The translations under genes and the position numbers were made by a program. DNA of 64,000 nucleotides from assembly GCF_017876595.1 (NCBI RefSeq), contig NZ_JAGIOG010000001.1, positions 3,162,001-3,226,000 on the forward strand, written 5' to 3'. Shown here one piece after another: positions 33,018 to 39,943 of this stretch; the stretch's first letter is position 1; every line of letters starts with the position of its first letter. The notes below the pieces were generated by a model, which made no database searches, was not told where the DNA came from, and saw only the letters and a list, made by a program, of their open reading frames with translations. The DNA comes from Aeromicrobium fastidiosum (GTDB taxonomy: Bacteria > Actinomycetota > Actinomycetes > Propionibacteriales > Nocardioidaceae).

Positions 33018-34565
33018 TCAGGCCAGCTCGCCGCGCATCTGCAGGAGTCGGGCGCGGTACTCGGCCGAGGCGAGGTGGTCGACGTTGAGCGGCGGGTCGA
33101 GCTGGTCGATCACGTGGCGGGCCAGCTCGCGCAGGTTGTCACCGTCGTCGACGGGCCAGGTGGTGACCGACAGGTGCTCGGTCATCCACTCGGTCAGCCG
33201 TGGGTCGTCGAGCGACGTCAGGCCGAGGTGGTCTCCCAGCACCGTCGCGAGGGTCATGCGGAACGTCGAGGCACGGGTGCGTCCGTTCAGCTGGACGCCC
33301 GAGACGTGGTCGCGCAGGTTGACCACCGGGTCGATCAGCGCGTGCCACGTCGACCCGCCGACCTCCCCGACGAACACGACACCCGTGCGGACCGGCAGAC
33401 GCAGACAGCGGTTGAGCACCCTGGCACCGATCGGGTCGACGATCCAGGCGTACAGACCCGGCGATGTCGGCAGCGAGTCGGCCTCGTCAGCGGGGACGGC
33501 GTGCCGGACGTCGGCCAGGTGGTGACCGGCCGACTGCAGCCGGCCGATGTCGGACACCGTGGCGAGATCGGGGTCGACGACCGGGGCCGGCACCTCGCCG
33601 TCGCGCGGCGGCTCGATTTCGTGCACCGACAGCCGGTCGGCCGCCGCCTCGACCAGCTCGTCGTGCCGGACCGGGACGGGTGCGTCCTGCTCGGCGGCAG
33701 CGGCGACCTCGTCTGCGCCGTCGACCTCGTCGACCTCGTCGACCTCCTCCGCGACGATCGAGCCCGACGAGACCGCCGCACCGACGTCTTGAAGCTCGGC
33801 GAACAGCGGGCCGACAAAGGCATCGGGCGCATCGACCCGCACGATCATCCCGTCGAGCGAGCCCACGAGCGACTGCAGGCGGGCCACGACCCACGACGCC
33901 CAGACCACGCGGTAGCCCGGGTCCATGTCGGCGAGCGTGCGCGAGTCGGGAGACATCCACTCGTTGGGGGCGAGGAGCCCGTGCTCGGCCGACAGGATGA
34001 ACCACTCGCTGCCGCTCAGCTCGGCGTCGAGACGGCTCAGCTGGAACGAGACCTCGCGGTAGACCTCCTTGGCGGGGGCCGGGACGTTGACGCGCTCGCC
34101 GACGCTGCCCAGCAGGATGATGTCGGGCATGGGCGGGGCGTCGTCGAACGTCGAGGCCGCGGGACCGACGCTGCCGGTGACGTCATCGGTCTCTGCAGCC
34201 GGAGGCGGCGGGACGGCCGGGGTGGCCGAGGCAGTCGGGGGGGCGTGGTGGTGCCCGTTGCCGGACATCTTGAGCCGGCTGGCCGAAGGGCCCGGCGGGT
34301 TGGGGTCCTCGCCGCGCTCGGCTGCCGGGATCGGCGAGTACTCGCCACGCGCGACGCGGCGGAACACCGGCGAGCGTGGCGCGAACTGCACGTGCTTGGC
34401 GCGTCCACCCTCGGTCAGGCCGATCAGGTGAGCGCGGATCGTCGCCTCGTTGACGTCCGGGTAGTGCTCGACGAACCAGCCGCGGACGTCGTCGTAGCGG
34501 AAGACCTCGGGCATGGCGTCCGCACACTCGTGCATGATCTGCCACACCGGCCTGTCGTACTTCAC
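33018..34565 (-). CDS. Winged-helix / DUF6884 / GIY-YIG three-domain fusion
   Basis: 515 residues with three parts. Residues 1-75 (PVWQIMHECADAM ... VNEATIRAHLIGLTEG) look like a small winged-helix domain of the DUF7669 kind. Residues 145-260 (PDIILLGSVGERV, PAKEVYREVSFQ, SEWFILSAEHGLLAPNEW) match the DUF6884 pattern, in which the SAEHGL block is conserved. After an acidic linker (VDEVDEVDG), residues 370-510 (SPGLYAWIVD, GVVFVGEVGGSTWHAL, LTEWMTEHLSV, LDPPLNVDHL) resemble a GIY-YIG-like nuclease or binding domain. The start is GTG 34565 with GGAG six bases upstream. The domain names come from pattern memory and need a profile search. Nucleic-acid processing is inferred. Confidence 0.72.
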   Translation of the reverse strand: MKYDRPVWQIMHECADAMPEVFRYDDVRGWFVEHYPDVNEATIRAHLIGLTEGGRAKHVQFAPRSPVFRRVARGEYSPIPAAERGEDPNPPGPSASRLKMSGNGHHHAPPTASATPAVPPPPAAETDDVTGSVGPAASTFDDAPPMPDIILLGSVGERVNVPAPAKEVYREVSFQLSRLDAELSGSEWFILSAEHGLLAPNEWMSPDSRTLADMDPGYRVVWASWVVARLQSLVGSLDGMIVRVDAPDAFVGPLFAELQDVGAAVSSGSIVAEEVDEVDEVDGADEVAAAAEQDAPVPVRHDELVEAAADRLSVHEIEPPRDGEVPAPVVDPDLATVSDIGRLQSAGHHLADVRHAVPADEADSLPTSPGLYAWIVDPIGARVLNRCLRLPVRTGVVFVGEVGGSTWHALIDPVVNLRDHVSGVQLNGRTRASTFRMTLATVLGDHLGLTSLDDPRLTEWMTEHLSVTTWPVDDGDNLRELARHVIDQLDPPLNVDHLASAEYRARLLQMRGELA

Positions 34566-34712
34566 GCCGCTCTCCGTCCCCGCGGTCGACCGTTCACGAC
34601 CTGGTGCTGTCTGCCCCCGATGGGCCCTCAGGGGTACAGAGGCGGACACCGTCTCTCCATGACGGCCGCGGACGACTCATTTTTCGGCGGCGATCGGTCG
34701 GCCCATGACGAC

Positions 34713-34739
34713 GGGAATGCCACCAGCGCCGCGACGGTT
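34713..34739 (+). promoter_or_regulatory. SigR/SigH-type promoter of the thioredoxin gene
   Basis: GGGAAT (34713-34718), exactly 18 bases, GTT (34737-34739). This is the published consensus of the thiol-stress sigma factor SigR of Streptomyces and its mycobacterial equivalent SigH (GGAAT-N18-GTT). The start of transcription would be near 34746, leaving a 32-nt leader. Confidence 0.7.
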
Positions 34740-34777
34740 GAACTGGGGGTACCTGTTCTTCACACGAGAGGCCGAGC

Positions 34778-35158
34778 ATGAGCACCGTCACCCTGACCCA
34801 GGAATCGATCGACGACGTCATCGGCGCCGACGGCATCACGCTGGTCGACTGGTGGGCGTCGTGGTGCGGTCCGTGCCGCCAGTTCGCGCCCGTGTTCGAG
34901 GCCGCCAGCGAGAAGCACGACGACGTCGTGTTCGGCAAGATCGACACCGAGGACCAGCAGCAGCTGGCCGCCGCCGCGCAGATCACGTCGATCCCGACCC
35001 TGATGGCCTTCCGCGACGGCGTCCTCGTGTTCTCCCAGCCCGGCGCACTGCCGGCGGCCGGGCTCGAGCAGGTCATCCAGGCCGTCCGCGACCTCGACAT
35101 GGATGACGTCAAGCGTCAGCTGGCCGAGCAGGAAGCTGCCGAGTCCGCGGCCGAGTGA
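34778..35158 (+). CDS. trxA: Thioredoxin
   Basis: 126 residues: one thioredoxin fold with active site WCGPC near 29-33, the cis-Pro loop TSIPTLMAF near 72, and a 20-residue acidic/helical C-terminal extension (VKRQLAEQEAAESAAE). It reduces protein disulfides in the cytosol using thioredoxin reductase. A GAGAGG ribosome site precedes ATG 34778. The promoter upstream fits SigR, which controls trx genes in other actinobacteria, so induction by disulfide stress is expected. It is divergent from the three-domain fusion gene. Confidence 0.95.
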   Translation: MSTVTLTQESIDDVIGADGITLVDWWASWCGPCRQFAPVFEAASEKHDDVVFGKIDTEDQQQLAAAAQITSIPTLMAFRDGVLVFSQPGALPAAGLEQVIQAVRDLDMDDVKRQLAEQEAAESAAE

Positions 35159-35177
35159 GCCGCAGCCCCGGTGACCC

Positions 35178-35819
35178 TCAGGCCCACCCGTCGACCGACA
35201 GCAGCTCGGACAACGGGCGGGCCGTCGCCCATCCCTGCTCCTCGAGCATGGGCCGGTCGTAGAACGACTCGACCGGCCCGAGACACAGCACCGCGACCGG
35301 ATCGGCGTCGTCTGGCATGGTCAGCAGCGACCTGAGCTCGTCGGGCTCGAACAGAGACACCCAGCCCATGCCGAGGCCCTCGGCGCGGGCCGCCAGCCAG
35401 AGGTTCTGGATGGCGCAGGCTGCCGAGGCGAGGTCCATCCGGGGCATCGTGCGGCGGCCGAACACGTGCCGCTCACGGTCGTCGCCGAGCGCCACGACCA
35501 GCAGCTCGGCGCAGTCGAGGACACCCTCGACCTTGAGCCGCATGAAGTCGTCGGACCGCTCCCCCAGCGCCTCCGCGGTGCGGACGCGCTCGGCCTCGAC
35601 GATCGCATGGATGGCCGTCCGCAGCCGCGGGTCCAGCACGCGGATGAAGCGCCACGGCTGCATGAGGCCCACGCTGGGCGCGGCGTGCGCTGCCGCGAGC
35701 AGCCGCGCCAGCGTCTCGTCGGGCACGGTCCCTCCGCTGAAGTGCCGCATGTCGCGCCGTTCGGCGATGGCCCGGTAGACGGCCTCGCGCTCGGCTCCGG
35801 AGAAGGCGTGCTGGTTCAC
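35178..35819 (-). CDS. bluB: 5,6-Dimethylbenzimidazole synthase BluB
   Basis: 213-residue nitroreductase-fold enzyme that breaks down reduced FMN with oxygen to make the lower ligand of vitamin B12. Characteristic BluB phrases are ERRDMRHFSGG (21-31), APSVGLMQPWRFIRV (near 50), LKVEGVLDCAELLVVALG and DLASAACAIQNLWLAARAEGLG. Ordinary nitroreductases differ at RRDMRHF and QPWRF. The start codon is GTG 35819, with GAGATT six bases upstream on its strand, so it is probably leaderless. No other cobalamin genes are nearby. Confidence 0.9.
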   Translation of the reverse strand: MNQHAFSGAEREAVYRAIAERRDMRHFSGGTVPDETLARLLAAAHAAPSVGLMQPWRFIRVLDPRLRTAIHAIVEAERVRTAEALGERSDDFMRLKVEGVLDCAELLVVALGDDRERHVFGRRTMPRMDLASAACAIQNLWLAARAEGLGMGWVSLFEPDELRSLLTMPDDADPVAVLCLGPVESFYDRPMLEEQGWATARPLSELLSVDGWA

Positions 35820-35831
35820 CCGGCCAATCTC

Positions 35832-36515
35832 TCAGACGGCCTCGGCGTACTCCGTGGCGGTGCTCGCGACCTTGCGCGCGTACGCGCCGCTGTTGTTGTA
35901 GGTGAGCACGGCCCGCGACCACCCGGCGGAGGCGCTGAGGTCGCGACCGGCGTCGCACAGGTAGCGCGCGGCGGCGAGGGCTGCGTCGTCGATGTCGTGC
36001 GGGTCGTTGCGGCCGTCGCCATCGCCGTCCGCTCCCCACGCGGCCCAGGTGGTGGGGATGAACTGCATCGGTCCGACGGCACGGTCCCACTGCTGGTCGC
36101 CGTCGAGACCGCCGCCGTCGGTGTCGCGGATGGCGCGGTTGCCGCCTGACCCGTCAAGCGGGACGCCGATGATCAGTGGCCTGGCGACCCCTGCCTCGTC
36201 GAGGCGCGCACCGCCGAAGGCACCGTGGCTGCTCTCGGACGAGCCGATGCCGGCAAGCGTGTTCCAGGCGATGCCGCACGCCCGGTCGTCACGGCCGACC
36301 GTCCGCGCCGCGGCCACGTAAGCCGACAGAGCACGGCGCGGGATGCCGGTGGCCCTCGAGACCTGCCGCAGCTCGCCGTCGGTCGGCGTGGCCGCGACGG
36401 GAGGGACGCTCGCGGCAGGGGCGGACGACGGCCCGCGGTCGACCGTCGTCGCGACGACGAGGCCGGCCATGAGCAGCACGGCGGCAGCAGCGATCAGCAC
36501 GGGAAGACGTCTCAC
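35832..36515 (-). CDS. Exported lytic murein transglycosylase
   Basis: 227 residues. An N-terminal signal or anchor (LPVLIAAAAVLLMAGLVVA, 4-22) and a Pro/Ala linker precede the lysozyme-like domain. ACGIAWNTLAGIGSSESSHG (about 80-98) holds the catalytic Glu (GSSESSHG), and AVGPMQFIPTTWAAWG near 145 is the MltB-type substrate block. DGDGDGRNDPHDIDDA has the look of a calcium-binding loop. It cuts glycan strands of peptidoglycan. The start is GTG 36515 with GACACT six bases upstream, so leaderless. It is 12 bp upstream of bluB and may be co-transcribed with it by chance. Confidence 0.9.
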   Translation of the reverse strand: MRRLPVLIAAAAVLLMAGLVVATTVDRGPSSAPAASVPPVAATPTDGELRQVSRATGIPRRALSAYVAAARTVGRDDRACGIAWNTLAGIGSSESSHGAFGGARLDEAGVARPLIIGVPLDGSGGNRAIRDTDGGGLDGDQQWDRAVGPMQFIPTTWAAWGADGDGDGRNDPHDIDDAALAAARYLCDAGRDLSASAGWSRAVLTYNNSGAYARKVASTATEYAEAV

Positions 36516-36558
36516 CAGCCCAGTGTCCGGGCCGGCGCCAACTCCGCCGGCGTCGCGC

Positions 36559-36828
36559 CTACTTCTTCTCGCAGGCGATGCCGTCCTTGTCGCGGTCGCT
36601 CTTGGTGTTCGCGTTGTAGGTCGCCTTGTCGACCTTGAAGTTCTTGACCGGCGAGCCGGACGTCCTGTCCCTCGCGCCCGGACGACCCACGCCGTGCGGG
36701 TAGGTCTTGTTGAGAGCGGTGCAGTTCTTGAACGTCTTGCCCGGCGCGGCGTCCGCCGATGAGGCGGTCGCGGCGAGCCCCAGCGACAGGGTCAGACCGG
36801 TGACGGCGGCGAGGACGGTGGTACGCAT
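36559..36828 (-). CDS. Secreted excalibur-domain protein
   Basis: 89 residues. The signal peptide ends at DAAPG near 30. The rest is one excalibur domain: FKNCTALNKTYPHGVGRPG and a C-terminal DRDKDGIACEKK, the DxDxDGxxCE calcium-binding signature with its paired Cys. Excalibur domains are secreted or surface modules that bind calcium, often attached to nucleases; here the domain stands alone. AGGAG lies six bases before ATG 36828. The longer start at 36858 is rejected because it would remove the signal peptide from the N terminus. Confidence 0.9.
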   Translation of the reverse strand: MRTTVLAAVTGLTLSLGLAATASSADAAPGKTFKNCTALNKTYPHGVGRPGARDRTSGSPVKNFKVDKATYNANTKSDRDKDGIACEKK

Positions 36829-36929
36829 GAGCACTCCTGGATCGTGGGGACGATCCATGGTGCGTGACCCGTGGCGTTCGTGACAGTCGTTCGCGACACA
36901 ATGGCTCGGAAGGACCAGGCCGGGCTGGC

Positions 36930-37748
36930 TCAGACCGTGACGAACGACCGCATGCCGATCGATCCCATGTCGATCGAGTCGTTGAAGAAGCTGATCTGCT
37001 CATTGTCCTCGAGCAGGCTCAGCGCGGCGACCATCGGGCGATAGTGGTCGTCAGTCGGCACGGCGATGCGCGCCTCGGCCCAGGTGCCGTACGGATCGAG
37101 CAGCTTTCCGACCTGGCGCTCCTGCAGCGCGGCGGCCGTGTCGGCGTCGAACTGCTGCGCCCAGTCCCACGCCCCGCCGCCGTGCCACTTGGCGCGTCCG
37201 AGTGCGTGGACGATGTTGCCGCTGCCGATGAAGATCACGCCACGACGTCGCATCGCGCGAAGCCGGCCGTAGAGCTCGTAGAGCTTGGGCAACGGCATCG
37301 AGTAGTCGATGCTGATCTGGAGCACCGGCACCTCGGGCGCCGGGGCCAGGAACTTCAGGATGCTCCACGTGCCGTGGTCGAGGCCCCACTGCTTGTCGAG
37401 CTCGGCCTCGTACTCGACCAGCTGGCGGGCGAGCAGGCGGGCGACGTCGGTGTCGCCGACCGAGTCGTACCGCACACGCGACAGCTCGTCGGGAAAGCCA
37501 CCGAAGTCGTAGATGATCGGGTTCTTGGGCGCATCGGTGATGTGGGTGGCACCGGGGGTCAGCCAGTGGGCGCTGACCACGACGATCGTCTGGGCGACCG
37601 GCAGCTGCTGGCCGAGCCGCGTCCAGGTGCGGGTGTAGTCGTTGTCGGAGATCGCGTGCATCGGGTTGCCGTGCCCGACGAACATGACCGGCATCAGCTC
37701 GCTGGGCGTGAGGCGGTTGTCGAGATCGGCGATCGAGTAGCTGGTCAT
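36930..37748 (-). CDS. ygiD: DODA-type extradiol dioxygenase
   Basis: 272 residues of the LigB-like class III extradiol ring-cleavage family, close to Escherichia coli YgiD (4,5-DOPA dioxygenase). Likely metal ligands are His in FVGHGNPMHAI (about 24) and VVSAHWLTPG (near 59), with LDHGTWSILKFL near 120 and GSGNIVHALG near 175 completing the site. It opens catechol rings; the natural substrate in bacteria is unclear. The start is ATG 37748. Upstream on its strand is TATGAT (37777-37782), a consensus -10, embedded in AT-rich DNA with TTGATACTTCAA symmetry. Confidence 0.9.
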   Translation of the reverse strand: MTSYSIADLDNRLTPSELMPVMFVGHGNPMHAISDNDYTRTWTRLGQQLPVAQTIVVVSAHWLTPGATHITDAPKNPIIYDFGGFPDELSRVRYDSVGDTDVARLLARQLVEYEAELDKQWGLDHGTWSILKFLAPAPEVPVLQISIDYSMPLPKLYELYGRLRAMRRRGVIFIGSGNIVHALGRAKWHGGGAWDWAQQFDADTAAALQERQVGKLLDPYGTWAEARIAVPTDDHYRPMVAALSLLEDNEQISFFNDSIDMGSIGMRSFVTV

Positions 37749-37759
37749 GCGGCATCCTG

Positions 37760-37790
37760 ACTTAGTTGATACTTCAATCATATCACCAGA
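37760..37790 (-). promoter_or_regulatory. Promoter and possible operator of the dioxygenase gene
   Basis: A sharp AT-rich patch in a GC-rich window. Read on the minus strand it has TATGAT (37777-37782) as -10. The segment TTGATACTTCAA is a partial palindrome (TTGA/TCAA ends), and TGATA/TATCA form a wider inverted pair, suggesting a binding site for a MarR- or HxlR-like regulator. Confidence 0.45.
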
Positions 37791-38286
37791 CGTCGCCCGG
37801 CGGCTGCAGGAACCTGTCAGGCATGCGCGGCTGCTCGGCCGGACCTTCCGCGCGGCGACCCAGAGCGCGCCGCGCCCGCGCGACCGCATCCTGCGCCTCG
37901 TACATCGCGCACGAGACGGCCTGCCGGTCGAGCTCGGGCCGCTGCCCGAGGTGGGTGAGCAGCCGGCCCGCCAGGCTGACCTGCGCGCGAGCGTCGGCCA
38001 GCCCCGACGGCAGCCACGTCTCGTGCACGAAGCTCGGCAGGCAGCACACCAGCTCGTCGGGCCCGAACAACGTCCAGAACGCGCCCGAGGTGTGGAACTG
38101 GCGCTCGGCCTCGAGCAGGTCGGCCGGATGCGTCCCGAGACCGAGGGTCATGTCGGCGGTGTCGAGGAATGCGTACAGCCTGAGGCGCACCGCCGCATAG
38201 CGACGCACCGTGGCCGCGGCACGACCCTCGGCCTCGGTGCGGAAGAAGTCGTCGATGATCGGCCAGCCCGGCTCGTCTGCGTCCAT
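37783..38286 (-). CDS. Protein of unknown function, 167 residues
   Basis: A soluble, mostly helical protein with no signal peptide. The N-terminal part (DDFFRTEAEGRAAATVRRYAAVRLRLYAFLDT) resembles the helical core-binding arrangement of tyrosine recombinases, but no catalytic domain follows, so I do not call it an integrase. The middle has a Cys pair (ELVCCLPSF). Third-position GC and an unbroken frame support a real gene. Its stop lies within the dioxygenase promoter region, so the two genes are close in line on the minus strand. Confidence 0.6.
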   Translation of the reverse strand: MDADEPGWPIIDDFFRTEAEGRAAATVRRYAAVRLRLYAFLDTADMTLGLGTHPADLLEAERQFHTSGAFWTLFGPDELVCCLPSFVHETWLPSGLADARAQVSLAGRLLTHLGQRPELDRQAVSCAMYEAQDAVARARRALGRRAEGPAEQPRMPDRFLQPPGDVW

Positions 38287-38315
38287 GCGCCGACTCAAGC
38301 AGCCGGGTCGGACAT

Positions 38316-38347
38316 TCACCCTCCGGCGTCACCCTCCGGCGTCACCC
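38316..38347. repeat. 13-bp tandem duplication at a stop codon
   Basis: TCACCCTCCGGCG twice, then six bases of a third copy. It spans the stop of the serine hydrolase gene (38329-38331). Each copy carries the same TGA on the minus strand, so the protein end would be little changed by copy-number shifts. Confidence 0.7.
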
Positions 38348-39486
38348 AGGCCGTCGAGCACCCCGGCGGTGAAGGTGTCGAAGGTGATGCGGTCGGGCGA
38401 CGACGGTCGCGCGCCCAGCCGCACCGCCACCAGGTTCTCGCCGGGCACCACCGCGATGTACTGGTTGCCGTAGCCGAGCGCCCAGAAGGCGTCCTCCGGC
38501 ACGCTGGGTGCCAGCCGTCCCTCGTACGGCGGGAGGTCGTCGGCGAAGCCCGCCTGGCGGCGGATCTCGACCACGCGGCCTGCAGCATTGGTCCACCACA
38601 GCAGCCCGTAGGCGGCGTTGAGCTCCGACGACGGCGACGTCAGCTGCTCGACGAGGTCGGCCGACAGCAGCTGCCGCCCGTCCCAGCGGCCCCGGTTGAG
38701 CATCAGGTGCCCGACCCGCGCGAGGTCGAGGCAGGTCGACTCCGCCCCCGAGTACGTCAGCGCGTTGCCCGCGGCGTCACGGGCCCACGTCGTGTCGCGC
38801 ATGCCCAGGGGGTCGAGCAGGCGGTCGGTCGCGAGCTCGACGACGTCGTCGCTGTCGGCCAGGTCGTCGAGCACCGACTCCAGCGTCTGCGCGGCGGCGT
38901 TGTCGTAGACCCACGCCTGTCCCGGCGGGCGCTGCTGATCGATTCCCACGGCGAAGTTGGTCTGGTCGGCCGTCGCACGGATCATCTGACGGTCGGACGC
39001 CTCGCTCCAGCGGCGGCCCGACGTCATCGAGAGCAGGTCGCGCACCGTGACGGCCTCGGCGTCCGTGCCCCGCCACTCGTCGACCGGCTCGGACGCGGTG
39101 TCGTCGAGATCGAGCGTGCCGTCGTCGGCCTGCATGCCGACCAGCAGCGCGGTGAGCGACTTGGTGATCGAGTAGATGCGCTGACCGGAGCCCGGGGCAC
39201 CGCCGTTCCAGTAGGCGTCGTGCACCAGGACTCCGTCCTTGACCACCGCCACGCAGGTCGACCCCTCCGCCGACAGCTCGGCATCGAGGTTCGACCAGTC
39301 GCCCGCGTCGGCCCGCTGCCACGTCTCGCCCGGGAAGACCGCCGCCGGGGTCGGGGGCGCGGACGGGGTGGACGGCGCGGACGTGGATGCCGCAGGACGG
39401 GACGGGGGTGCCTGCGGACCGGCCTCCTGCGCTCCCGAGCAGCCTGCGACGGCGAGCACCGCCGACGCCACGACGACCCGCCTCAT
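38329..39486 (-). CDS. Serine hydrolase lipoprotein (beta-lactamase/esterase class C fold)
   Basis: 385 residues. The signal peptide ends in the lipobox VAGC (near 17), followed by a Pro/Ser/Thr linker to about 50. The penicillin-recognising fold then has YSITKSL near 105 (S-x-x-K, nucleophile Ser and general base Lys), WVYDNAA near 190 (the YxN motif) and a late GYGNQYIAVVPG strand (HxG-equivalent). Such enzymes are esterases, D-amino peptidases or unconventional beta-lactamases; which one is unknown. The start overlaps the stop of the DUF2256 gene (ATGA), so it is coupled. Confidence 0.9.
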   Translation of the reverse strand: MRRVVVASAVLAVAGCSGAQEAGPQAPPSRPAASTSAPSTPSAPPTPAAVFPGETWQRADAGDWSNLDAELSAEGSTCVAVVKDGVLVHDAYWNGGAPGSGQRIYSITKSLTALLVGMQADDGTLDLDDTASEPVDEWRGTDAEAVTVRDLLSMTSGRRWSEASDRQMIRATADQTNFAVGIDQQRPPGQAWVYDNAAAQTLESVLDDLADSDDVVELATDRLLDPLGMRDTTWARDAAGNALTYSGAESTCLDLARVGHLMLNRGRWDGRQLLSADLVEQLTSPSSELNAAYGLLWWTNAAGRVVEIRRQAGFADDLPPYEGRLAPSVPEDAFWALGYGNQYIAVVPGENLVAVRLGARPSSPDRITFDTFTAGVLDGLGDAGG

Positions 39487-39857
39487 CGTGGCAGCCGGAT
39501 GCGGATCGGCCCCTTGGCGGTGGACGGATCGACGACCGAGCCGCCCTGGGTGATCTCGACCTCGCCGCGGTCGACGAGCCGTCTGGCGGCCCGGCGCACG
39601 GGCTCCATCAAGGGCCGCCAGTCGTCCGCCGACACGTCGCGGGCGACGTCGGACGGACAGATCGTCGAGGTGCGCGCCCGGCCCGCCAGCATCGCCAGGA
39701 TGCGGCGCTCGAGGTCGACGTCCTGGTCGCTGGCGCCCCGCCGGCGGCACGCAGCGCTGCACCACCGGACGTCGTCCCAGTCGCGAGCCCACTTCTTGCG
39801 CCACTCGATCGTGCGACCGCACCCGGCACAGGTCTTGGCGGCGGGGACGGAGGTCAC
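39483..39857 (-). CDS. DUF2256 and DUF3253 protein
   Basis: 124 residues. The N terminus holds a small zinc-ribbon-like DUF2256 (KTCAGCGRTIEWRKKWA ... VRWCSAAC, four Cys). The C terminus is DUF3253, a winged-helix-like domain (LERRILAMLAG ... PSDVARDV ... RRLVDRGEVEITQGG). The fusion is common in actinobacteria and proteobacteria; its function is not known. A nucleic-acid contact is plausible from the two folds. The start is GTG 39857 with CACGAT six bases upstream on its strand. It overlaps the serine hydrolase start by four bases. Confidence 0.88.
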   Translation of the reverse strand: MTSVPAAKTCAGCGRTIEWRKKWARDWDDVRWCSAACRRRGASDQDVDLERRILAMLAGRARTSTICPSDVARDVSADDWRPLMEPVRRAARRLVDRGEVEITQGGSVVDPSTAKGPIRIRLPR

Positions 39858-39943
39858 CCGCCCATCGTGCAGGACGGACGGGAGTGACGCTCACCACCCG
39901 ACCTCGACGAGTGCTGCTTGGGAGCGTGCGCGACAATGGAGGG

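Noticed and set aside
32190..34781. An 863-codon plus-strand open frame opposite the sugar-dehydrogenase-like and fusion genes
   Set aside because: Low-complexity translation crossing two real genes; no start signal and no homology-like blocks.
37783..38286. Tyrosine-recombinase (integrase) fragment
   Set aside because: The N-terminal helices look like a core-binding domain, but there is no catalytic domain, no att-like repeat and no mobile gene nearby.
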